Source: Methylomicrobium sp. wino1 (GTDB lineage Bacteria; Pseudomonadota; Gammaproteobacteria; Methylococcales; Methylomonadaceae). Taken from it: a DNA stretch of 64,000 bases. The stretch covers positions 4,216,001 to 4,280,000 of the forward strand of contig NZ_CP024202.1 in the NCBI RefSeq assembly GCF_003932755.1. Reading direction: 5' to 3'. Made by a program: the position numbers and the translations under genes. This document shows, one piece after another, positions 54,301 through 62,465 of this stretch. Each line of letters opens with the position of its first letter. The stretch's first letter is position 1. The notes beneath the pieces are model-generated. The model did not search any database. It was given only the letters and a program-made list of their open reading frames with translations, and was not told the DNA's origin.

Positions 54301-54468
54301 GCGCTAGCGATGCTGCCTATCGCATTGAATAGCGATAATCCGGGGCGGGAAATCATGGGGCCGATGGCGGCAATCATCATCGGCGGTCTGGCCTCCTCGA
54401 CACTACTCAACCTATTACTCATGCCGATTATTTTGTTACGATTCGGCAGATTTCAGGGGAAACTTTAA
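51382..54468 (+). CDS. RND efflux pump, heavy-metal (CusA/CzcA) type
   Basis: 1028 residues. Twelve membrane spans in two halves, with FPEFSPKQVVIQTEAPGY, GGLAIALGEVVDDAIIDTEN (charged residues of the proton path) and GSVVGFITLFGITVRNSIML. HME-type features suggest a metal-ion substrate, but this is by homology. The ATG at 51382 is chosen; an in-frame ATG at 51370 lies in the right end of the repeat. Confidence 0.92.
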   Translation: MLSALIRFAIRQHGIVIVSALVLFVYGFYRFAVAGLDIFPEFSPKQVVIQTEAPGYSAEQVETLVTKAIESSISGLIGLKTVRSESIQGLSVVTALFEESSDIHRNRQMVGERLAGIANRLPQGIGPPLAVPLSSSSATVLTIGLHSDRQDLMALRSLADWTIVPRLMAVPGVADVNIFGGEIRQLQIQVDSARLQRFGLALDEVVQAASESTNLQGGGFIETDNQRFSIKLSGQNLSPKRLQDIIVRHTQGRSVTLGDVADIRYGPEPPIGAAQIMGHPGIVMMVIGQYGANTLTVSRQVEKALSEFNTLFAKQAIDFYPNLFRPADYIETSLHNLSGHLLIGGLCVLIVLYLFLFEMRTAFIAATAIPVSLIAAVLVLLGFGVNLNIMVLGGLAIALGEVVDDAIIDTENIFRRLRENRLSAAPRPVSEVIYSASMEVRGSVVYASFIVALVFVPLLSLTGVAGRLFSPLGISYILAILMSLVAALTLTPALCFLLLSKSHTTDKEPPLIRFLKPVYRRWLGFVSRHFKLAISAAVLICVAGLAALFFTNSRFLPPLREGHYIVHTSSIPGTALKESIRIGTKITEQFLQIPGVVSVSQWAGRAERGADTYGSHYSEYEVRLASMSGPEQQQVLNRMRETLDGVPGIVFEANTFLTERVDETISGYTSPLVVNVYGNDLGALDTKAEEIAQLFRSIPGAADVTVRSPPGTPILEIRLQSDKLAFWGLRPAHVMSTVQSAYEGRIIGKHLEGNRIDNIAVTLDVNVRNKLEALEKLSIRAPDGTLVTLGQIADIEQSSGRYNILHEGAERRQTVTANIIDRDYESFVAELKQRVFDEIHFPADMYPEFTGAAIEQAEARRELILHSLLAGAGVLMLIHIAIGSFRHTVLTLVNLPFSLIGGVAAVFLTGATLSVGSVVGFITLFGITVRNSIMLIAHYRHLVRTDDKGWDFPTAMQGAEERLPSILMTALVTALAMLPIALNSDNPGREIMGPMAAIIIGGLASSTLLNLLLMPIILLRFGRFQGKL

Positions 54469-54518
54469 GCGATGACCCCAGAAAAAGCACTTCACCATGA
54501 AGATCATGAAGAAGAAGT

Positions 54519-54556
54519 TATACCCTTCGTAGATCAAAATTCGGCCCCGGGGTGCT
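54519..54556. repeat. Left end of the 160-bp repeat fused to the chemoreceptor fragment
   Basis: TATACCCTTCGTAGATCAAA followed by attcggccccggggtgctc matches a terminal repeat plus the next bases (cggggtgct) of the element at 348. Homology stops where the chemoreceptor sequence starts. Confidence 0.7.
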
Positions 54557-55856
54557 CCTCCGGCATACGCAATGCGCCTTCGGAAAATGGTTTTACGGTC
54601 AGGAAAGACGGCATGCCGAATCGCGCTTTCCGGAATTAAAACCGCTACTCGCCGATGTCGAAGAACCGCATCGACTCTTGCACGAATCGGCCAAATTAAT
54701 CCGGGATGCGCGCGTCAACACGACCCGAAACATCGACCAGAGCGACACTCAACAAACCAGCGCGCTATATAAAAATGAAACAGTGCCTAATCTCCAAAGC
54801 GTGCAGCATTATCTTGGGCAAATGCGCGACATCGTCAATGCTTCGGCAGCCGCTATTCAACAAGCCATGGAAAACGACAGCACTCAAGCTCGTTTCGTTT
54901 TGACTGTCATTACAATTATTGCGGTTTTGGCGGGTATCACTCTGGCCACGGTCATCGTCAGATACATTCTTAAACAACTCGGTGGCGAACCGGCGGAACT
55001 GGCGGCGATCTCGAAACGTATGGCCTTTGGCGACTTGACGATGACATTAGATGTCAAACCCGGCGATCAGGAAAGCTTATATGCATCGATGGCGGAAATG
55101 ATCAACAACCTTAAGCAAACGGTTGAGGAAGTAAGAAACCGTGCGGATTATTTGACCAGTGCCGCGAATGAAGTTAGCGCGACCTCGCAGAGCCTTAGCC
55201 AAAGCGCCACCGAACAAGCCTCGGGACTGGAGGAAACGACCTCCAGCTTGGAACAGCTGACCGCATCGGTGCAGCACAATAGCGAAAATGCTGTTGCAAC
55301 CAGCAAAATCGCGACAGGAACCGCAGCAGAAGCACAACAAGGCGGCGATGCAGTAACTCGAACCGTGCAGGCAATGCGCGAAATTGCCGATAAAATCGAG
55401 ATTATCGAAGACATTGCCAGAAAGACAAATTTGCTTTCGCTCAATGCCGCGATCGAAGCGGCGCGCGCCGGCGAACACGGGCGCGGCTTTTCGGTCGTCG
55501 CATCGGAAGTTCGCAATCTCGCCGAAAATAGCCGCAAAGCCGCGGAACAAATCGGGGAACTGGCCACCGACAGTGTCGATATCGCCAATCAAGCCGGACA
55601 ATTGCTACAACAAATCGTTCCGGATATCGGCAAAACCGCGACCTTAATCGAAGAAATCACATCCGCTAGTAACGAGCAAGCATCAGGTTTGGCGCAAATC
55701 AACGAAGCCATGACGCAACTGGACAAAGCCACGCAACAAAATGCCGCCGCGTCCGAGCAACTTGCGGCGACGGCCGAAGAACTTTCAGGCAATGCCGAGG
55801 AACTCCAGCAAGCCATGGCTTTTTTCAAAGTCGACGATGACGTCCAAAACCGTTAA
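54552..55856 (+). pseudogene. Methyl-accepting chemotaxis protein lacking its N-terminus
   Basis: 434 residues from a GTG at 54552 inside a repeat fragment. A partial CZB zinc-binding domain ([23 protein letters not shown]), one membrane span ([20 protein letters not shown]), a HAMP domain and the signalling domain (hairpin [36 protein letters not shown]). The first membrane span and signal are missing. It may still be translated, but a normal receptor topology is impossible. Confidence 0.75.
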
Positions 55857-55985
55857 TTCTAAATTCGGCAGTTTAACCATGAAGTTCATGAAGTCTTTCA
55901 ACGGCTTGCCATAAAATAGTGGATAACCTTACTGTGAAAGTCCCGCAAGGTCGGGCAATGCTTTTTTTACCCGGCGCTAAAGGCT

Positions 55986-56504
55986 CAGGGCAAACGCATT
56001 AAAATAATTAACATATCAATATGTTATCCTGTTTCTTAGAACGCTTAGTCAATTCGGTTTAACTTATGGTACCCCCCTGGGCCCCGTTAGGCCGCGCCGA
56101 GCACTGGCGATTTTGCCGAGAATAGCCCGCTAGGGGAGCGGCAGGGATGCCGCTCGTTTTCGGAGGGCTAAGGATAGCCCTTCCGAAAACCCTCGGCAAA
56201 ATCGTCAGCGCGCAGGATCCAGCAGCCTCCGGGTGTCTTTTCTTTTGGATACTTTTCTTTGGACAAGCAAAGACAAAATCGCCTGGAGCGATTTTGAACA
56301 GCTTTAGCTGGCCCGTAGGGCGAAACCCATGGATGGGTTTCGTAGCAGTATCGCGGTTGTCGGTCCGCGAACCGACTACACATAAGCGTCGCGATAGCGA
56401 CACAAAGCCTTATTTAGGTTTCAAACTAAATCTTATAGTTAACCAGGAAAAAAGGAATATTTTAACTATTTGATTTTCTATAGTGTTTTAATGCGTTTGC
56501 CCTG
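55986..56504. repeat. 519-bp non-coding element bounded by a perfect 19-bp inverted repeat
   Basis: CAGGGCAAACGCATTAAAA at 55986-56004 and its exact complement at 56486-56504. It encloses the longer copy of repeat family D. No gene seen inside. Confidence 0.7.
56072..56405. repeat. Family D dispersed repeat, copy 2 (longer)
   Basis: Matches 46592-46855 but has about 75 extra bases (a CGATTTTG hairpin and GAAACCCATGGATGGGTTTC) before the TATCGCGGTTGTCGG segment. Reading frames here are repeat-derived. Confidence 0.8.
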
Positions 56505-56595
56505 GCTAAAGGCTGGTAACGTAAGCATAGCCTTAAAAAACCTCTGCGTCTCTGCGCGAATTATATCTGCGGATTCAACTAACAAGTGCAATGCC

Positions 56596-59500
56596 CTACG
56601 AATCCCGCAATTGCTCGAGTAGATCCGAGAACTCATTCAAACCTTGCTTGATTTCGACAATATCGAAACTATCGATATGCCGTTCGAGACGTTCGGCGTA
56701 GTCAAGGATCGGAGTAAACCGGTAATGCTCGCCGATTGCCGACACGTTTTCGGCAAATGTTTTCATAGTCGATATATTATTGCTGAACGCAGCCTGCTCG
56801 CATTGCGAGCTTAATTTTCCCAAGGCCGCCAGCACTTCGGGCAAGACAGCTTGTTGTTCCGTCGTTAATACGAGCGAATTTGGCTCGACTTGCGCCATTT
56901 CGTCCCTATCGAACGGTAAAAACTTCGCCAGCTCTTCAATCAAGTCGGCTTTCAACACCGGTTTTCTCAGATAAGCGTCGAAGTGCGCGGTTTTTACCCG
57001 GTCGTATTCGTCTTTCATGACCGACGCAGTCAACGCGATAATCGGCGTATCGCTAAACGATTTTATTTTCTCGGCCGCCTCATAACCGCTCATCACCGGC
57101 ATACGAATGTCCATCAATATCAAATCGACCGGCTGCCGTTTAACCGATTCGACGGCTTCTCGCCCGTTTTCGACCGTCAAGACAGTCAAAGCCGTTTCGG
57201 AAAAATTCTCTTGCAATAAACGCCGATTATTTTCGATATCGTCGACGACTAAAACCGTTGCCGGATGAAACCGGATTTTTGGGTTACCAGCCCCCACTTT
57301 TATTTGTTCGGTTTCGTCGATGGACGCGATATCGACATTGTAAAGTCTGACGGTAAACGTAGAGCCTTCGCCCAAACGGCTACTCACAGTAATCTCGCCG
57401 CCCATCATTTCGACCAAACGACGGCTGATCGCAAGCCCCAAACCGGTACCGCCGTATTTACGAATATCCTGCCCTTCCGATTGCTCGAATTCTTGAAAAA
57501 TAACTTGTTGATGTTCCTGAGATATGCCGATACCGGTATCCTCGACGTCGATACATAAATCCAATCGACTGCGAATCTCGTCTTCATTAGCGGTACGCGC
57601 AATCAAACGAACATGACCCTGATCGGTAAATTTCACGGCATTGCCGATTAAGTTGAATAGCACTTGGCGCAAACGCGTGGCATCAAGCACCAAGCTGTAC
57701 GGAATGGCGGGATCGACATTTAAAATCAATGCTAAATTTTTTTCTCGCATTTTCATCGTAAAAATACCGCCCAGTTCGGCAAATAATTCGTGCGGATTAC
57801 AAGCTTGCTTTTCGATACTGAGCTTGCCGGCCTCGATTTTCGATAAATCCAGAATATCGTTGATCAGTGCCAATAGGTTTTGCCCGGCGGCTTTAATTGT
57901 TTTCACGAAAGATTTGAGATGGGGCTCCTTGATTTGCTCGTCGAGCAATTCAGTAAAACCGATAATCGCATTCATCGGCGTTCTGATTTCATGACTCATG
58001 TTCGCAAGAAAACGGGACTTGGCTTGGTTTGCCAACTCAGCCTGTTCCTTAGCTTTGGCTAGCGCAATTTCAGCATTTTTTCGCTCGCTGATATCCCAAC
58101 TCACTCCAATGATTTTCCCCGGTTTGGTTTCGTTGCCAATAATCCGGCTACCGCTGTATAGTGTGCGAATAATACCGTCCGGACGAATAATCCGATATTC
58201 GTTATGGGCTTGATCATCGCGCTGTTGTAACTGACTGATCGCGCCTTGAACCAGAGACCGGTCTTCCGGATGGATACGTTCTATCCATCCGGCAAAGGCA
58301 AGCCTCGGCTGTTTAGGTAGTCCGTATATGTCGAACATCCTATCGTCGAACAGCAAATAAGGTTCGCCGGTCAAATTCAACTCCCAAACGCCAAGTGATG
58401 CAATTCCGGCCGCAAGCGTTAGCCGTTCGTTTAATAGTGCGGCTTCTTGTTCGCTCTGCTTACGCCGGACTACTTCGTCGGCCAAACGCCGGTTCCAAAA
58501 GAACACGAACGCCAATATCAGTAAAAAGCCCCCAACGATCCACGCGATCAAACGATAATCGATTTTTTCGGCAATACTTTTGCTTGCCCAAGCATTGCGT
58601 ATTTTCTGTTGTTCGCTTGGTCCGATCGCATGTAAGGCACGATTTAACAGCGGAGCCAGTTGCGCCTGTTTCTGTACAGTGGCGAAACCCAGCTCGCTGG
58701 TAAATTCGGTTTTACCGACGATCCGGATATTATGGATGCCTTGGTCAGCTATTTGGTAGCCGGCTGCGGCTAGCGTACAAAACAGTGCGTCAACCTTGCC
58801 TGTCGAAACCGCAGTCAAACCTTCAGCGACCGAATCCACATAATGAAAATCGATTTCCGGATATTGGGCGGCAATGGCCGAGGCATAACCGTATCCCTTG
58901 ACGATAGCCAACCGGCGATGCCCGATTTGTTGAATATTATCGACATAGGACTCTCTGTCGCTCATCACGATCACGACCGGACTACTGAAAAAGGGATCGC
59001 TAAAAACCAACCGTTCGTCATCTAGACTCTCAAGAGACTGGAGTACGACATCGACTTCGCCGATCTCGATTTTTTGCCTAGTTTCACGCCACGACTCGAC
59101 AGGAATGATATCTAAATCGATACGAAGTATTTTGGCAATCAATGCCAAATAGTCCGCCGCCATGCCGATATATCGGCCCTGGCGATCGACGCTTTCGTAA
59201 GGCAACCTATTTCTCTTGGCGGCAATTCGAATCACCGGATGTTCGGCCAACCATTTTTGCTCGTCCGCCGTCATAGCGACCGTTCGCCCCTTGAATCTGG
59301 CGCCGAACCATTTATCTCGTACTAACTGCTTCTCCAGTTCGGGAATCGCCGCAAGCGCTTTGTTCAAGATCGAATGCAATTCCGGCAAATCCGTACGAAC
59401 CGCCATGTGCAATTGCTGAGCCTCACCGGGAGGCAATACCTTAAACGGGCGGATCGTTGTGATCGCATTGCGCTTTAGCCAATAGGTGATAACCGAATGC

Positions 59501-61008
59501 GCATCGACCAGTAAATCCGCTTTTCTCTCGATGACGCTTTGCAAAGCTCCCATTAGATCCTCGGCTTCGAGAATATTCAGCTCCGGGAACATTTTTTTTA
59601 TGGTTTTATCATGCAAAAAACCTCTCGGTATCGCGATCGTTTTGCCGGCTAAATCCGCCAAGGACTTGGCTTGAACATCTTCATGAATGAAAAAATAATC
59701 CAACATCCACTGATAAGGCTCGGTAAAAAGCATATAGCCGGCCCGCTCCTCGGAATAATAAAGCGATGGCAACACGTCGATTTTGCGTTGCCGGATCTTT
59801 TGTAGCAAATTATTCCAATTATCGATTTCGGCATCAAAAGTCAATCCGGTATATTGCCCGATCAATTGCAACATATCCCGGCTCAAGCCGGTATGGGCGC
59901 CGTTGCGATCGACAAAGTCATAAGGAGCCCAATCCCGCTCTCCACCGTAACGGATCACCGGGTTACGTTTTATCCAGGCGCGCTCTTTTGCCGAAAAAGC
60001 CAATACAGGACCGGTCTCGGCATCCGGCAAGCGAAAAAAAAAGTCTTCCCCGATGCGACTGTGCTCGACAAATCCCAAACGTTGATAATCCTCGGCCGTC
60101 AAACGATAACGCTTGGGATCGACCGAGCCTAACTGTATCAACTCGGGAATAATCATCTGCCGGGTCATGCGCGCTTCATACTCTAGATAAGCGAGGGAAA
60201 GCTGAGGGTTATATCGAGCGATAATCAGCTCGATGATTTCTTTCGGGTGATCGAGCGCATACTGCCAACCTTTGAGCGTCGCCCGGCTGATTTTTTCGAC
60301 TCGCTCGGGATGTTCGATGATTTCATTGCGGGTAGTAAATAAATTGTCTCCGTAATAATCGATTCCGTAATTTTGCGGATTGATGACATTGACTTCAATT
60401 CCTTGCTCTTTCAAAAGGAAAGGCTGAGAAGTCGCGTAGGCGGTAACGACATCGATCTTGCCGTCGCGTAAATCCTGATAGGAATCTCCGTTTGCCTTGA
60501 ACCGTTGAACTTTATTGAGATCTCCGAGGGTTTTCAGCAGCAGCGCATTCAACGCCGCATCGCCGCGACTGGATAAGTCGAGCGCGACCTTTTTGCCGAT
60601 CATTTCATAAGGACTGACGATGCCCGAATCGCGGCGGGCTATGAATACTAGCGGAGAATGTTGAAAAAATTGATTTATCAGAACGACCGGTTCGCCCTGT
60701 AGATGATAGATCAGCAAAGTGCTATCGGTTACGCCGTATTCCGACTCCCCGCCGAGGACTTGTTTTACGAAGTCTTTCGAGTAATCAATTTCCTTCAGCC
60801 GGACATCGAGCCCCTCGTCCCGGTAAAAACCTTTCTCGATGGCCGCATAGTAACCGGCAAATTGAAAGCCATGTTCCCAACGCAATTGAATACTGACAGA
60901 ATCCAGGTCTAGTGCCGATTCGTCTGCTGCTGCGTACGCACCGCTTAAAAATAAATAAAAAAAGCACAATAGAATAGCGATAGCGGTTTTTACACCCATC
61001 GGCGGCAT
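56596..61008 (-). CDS. Hybrid sensor histidine kinase with three periplasmic binding domains
   Basis: 1470 residues. Signal peptide (about 1-27); NMT1/ThiY-like binding domain (about 40-330, LRWEHGFQFAGYYAAIEKGF); two SBP_bac_3 domains (about 345-570 and 585-810); one membrane span (about 822-842); PAS (about 860-980); HisKA with NMSHEIRTPMNAIIGF; HATPase (DTGIGISQEHQQ, YGGTGLGLAI); receiver (DLILMDIRMPVMSG); and a C-terminal helical domain resembling a degenerate Hpt. It should sense small molecules in the periplasm and phosphorylate a partner, probably the HD-GYP regulator 11 bases downstream in the convergent order, which is upstream in transcription. Confidence 0.93.
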   Translation of the reverse strand: MPPMGVKTAIAILLCFFYLFLSGAYAAADESALDLDSVSIQLRWEHGFQFAGYYAAIEKGFYRDEGLDVRLKEIDYSKDFVKQVLGGESEYGVTDSTLLIYHLQGEPVVLINQFFQHSPLVFIARRDSGIVSPYEMIGKKVALDLSSRGDAALNALLLKTLGDLNKVQRFKANGDSYQDLRDGKIDVVTAYATSQPFLLKEQGIEVNVINPQNYGIDYYGDNLFTTRNEIIEHPERVEKISRATLKGWQYALDHPKEIIELIIARYNPQLSLAYLEYEARMTRQMIIPELIQLGSVDPKRYRLTAEDYQRLGFVEHSRIGEDFFFRLPDAETGPVLAFSAKERAWIKRNPVIRYGGERDWAPYDFVDRNGAHTGLSRDMLQLIGQYTGLTFDAEIDNWNNLLQKIRQRKIDVLPSLYYSEERAGYMLFTEPYQWMLDYFFIHEDVQAKSLADLAGKTIAIPRGFLHDKTIKKMFPELNILEAEDLMGALQSVIERKADLLVDAHSVITYWLKRNAITTIRPFKVLPPGEAQQLHMAVRTDLPELHSILNKALAAIPELEKQLVRDKWFGARFKGRTVAMTADEQKWLAEHPVIRIAAKRNRLPYESVDRQGRYIGMAADYLALIAKILRIDLDIIPVESWRETRQKIEIGEVDVVLQSLESLDDERLVFSDPFFSSPVVIVMSDRESYVDNIQQIGHRRLAIVKGYGYASAIAAQYPEIDFHYVDSVAEGLTAVSTGKVDALFCTLAAAGYQIADQGIHNIRIVGKTEFTSELGFATVQKQAQLAPLLNRALHAIGPSEQQKIRNAWASKSIAEKIDYRLIAWIVGGFLLILAFVFFWNRRLADEVVRRKQSEQEAALLNERLTLAAGIASLGVWELNLTGEPYLLFDDRMFDIYGLPKQPRLAFAGWIERIHPEDRSLVQGAISQLQQRDDQAHNEYRIIRPDGIIRTLYSGSRIIGNETKPGKIIGVSWDISERKNAEIALAKAKEQAELANQAKSRFLANMSHEIRTPMNAIIGFTELLDEQIKEPHLKSFVKTIKAAGQNLLALINDILDLSKIEAGKLSIEKQACNPHELFAELGGIFTMKMREKNLALILNVDPAIPYSLVLDATRLRQVLFNLIGNAVKFTDQGHVRLIARTANEDEIRSRLDLCIDVEDTGIGISQEHQQVIFQEFEQSEGQDIRKYGGTGLGLAISRRLVEMMGGEITVSSRLGEGSTFTVRLYNVDIASIDETEQIKVGAGNPKIRFHPATVLVVDDIENNRRLLQENFSETALTVLTVENGREAVESVKRQPVDLILMDIRMPVMSGYEAAEKIKSFSDTPIIALTASVMKDEYDRVKTAHFDAYLRKPVLKADLIEELAKFLPFDRDEMAQVEPNSLVLTTEQQAVLPEVLAALGKLSSQCEQAAFSNNISTMKTFAENVSAIGEHYRFTPILDYAERLERHIDSFDIVEIKQGLNEFSDLLEQLRDS

Positions 61009-61019
61009 CTAAGCGACTC

Positions 61020-62075
61020 TCACTTCAAATCGACGATCGCGAAAAACTCATCGACATGATCTAGGAAAATGTCGACCAATTCCGGATCGAACTGCGTTTC
61101 GCGATGACCCTCAATGTAATCGACGACCCGGTCGCGACTCCAAACGGCTTTGTAACATCGCGCATGAGTCAACGCGTCGAACACATCGGCTAACGCGACG
61201 ATTCGACCGTAAATATGAATTTCGCTGCCCTTCAATTCGCGAGGATACCCGCTGCCGTCCCATTTCTCATGATGTTCGTGAGCAATGATGGCGGCGGATT
61301 TAATGATTCTTCGATGCGAACGGCATAGTAATTGATAACCGTTAGTGGTATGCGACTTGATGACATTAAATTCTTCCTCGGTCAATCGTCCCGGCTTATT
61401 CAATATTTCCTTAGGTATCGTCATCTTGCCGATATCATGCATCGGAGAGGCATGATACAACATATCCATATCGTGAACGGAGAGGCTTTTATGATATTTA
61501 GCCAGCAATGCTGAAATCTCGGACAAGCGCTTGATATGCTTTCCGGTTTCATCCGAAGTCGACTCCATCAATTCGGTCAGGATAAATATCATCTCTTTTT
61601 GATTTTCTTCCAGCTCAGAAAGTAAGCGGACTCGTTCATAGGCAACCTTTGCTTCCAATGCGATATTATGTTCGCGCAGTATTTTTTTGGCATGAAACAA
61701 ATCGATATGCGTTTTGACGCGCGCCAACAATTCATCGGCATGAAAAGGCTTGGTTATATAATCGACACCACCGACAGTGAAGCCTTTCGCCATCGAATCA
61801 ACATCGACACGGGCGGTTAAAAAAATAATCGGCACATCCTGATAGCGCGGATTGTCTTTTAAAATTCTGCAGACTTCGAAGCCGTCCATAACCGGCATCA
61901 TAATGTCCAACAGAATCAAATCGAACGGCGCGGGATTTTCTCGAATCAACCGTAACGCTTCTTCTCCGCTGCCGGCAAACGAGAGATCGTAATTATCTTC
62001 CTTTAAAAAATTCATGGCGACACGAATGTTATCGATGACGTCATCGACAATCAGAATACGATTGGATGTAAGCAT
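61020..62075 (-). CDS. Response regulator with HD-GYP domain (c-di-GMP phosphodiesterase)
   Basis: 351 residues. Receiver domain (ILIVDDVIDNIRVAM, DLILLDIMMPVMDGFE, FLTARVD, YITKPFH), then HD-GYP with SPMHDIGKMTIP and HHEKWDGSGYPREL. It should degrade cyclic di-GMP when phosphorylated. The ATG at 62075 starts the receiver fold; an upstream frame to 62123 has no counterpart. It is transcribed just before the hybrid kinase (11-base gap), so they are an operon. Confidence 0.94.
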   Translation of the reverse strand: MLTSNRILIVDDVIDNIRVAMNFLKEDNYDLSFAGSGEEALRLIRENPAPFDLILLDIMMPVMDGFEVCRILKDNPRYQDVPIIFLTARVDVDSMAKGFTVGGVDYITKPFHADELLARVKTHIDLFHAKKILREHNIALEAKVAYERVRLLSELEENQKEMIFILTELMESTSDETGKHIKRLSEISALLAKYHKSLSVHDMDMLYHASPMHDIGKMTIPKEILNKPGRLTEEEFNVIKSHTTNGYQLLCRSHRRIIKSAAIIAHEHHEKWDGSGYPRELKGSEIHIYGRIVALADVFDALTHARCYKAVWSRDRVVDYIEGHRETQFDPELVDIFLDHVDEFFAIVDLK

Positions 62076-62465
62076 GGGGTGTGATTCAGTTGCTTGATGT
62101 ATTGGATTTCTTAAGCGTAGCAATCAAATCCCAGATTGTCTACGGTCCATGCTAGGCAATCAATTACTTGCCGATTTGAATGATTTTTAAATTATACAAA
62201 GGATTTCCACTACAAATTGCGGCGGGATAGCCTGGACTCTATAAGGCTCTCGCAGGCTATGATTGAAACAAAAGTATTATAAATAATGCCAAATTGAATA
62301 TTTCACCGACATTCATATTATTTTTCAATTGCTTACGATATATAAATGTTAAGAATAGGTTCCCGGGAACCGAACAGCCTAAAACTTGCCCATACTCAAT
62401 ACAAAACCATCTATAATTTATTACAAATTACGGGCGTAAAACGCTTTCCGTACTCTTACTCATTC

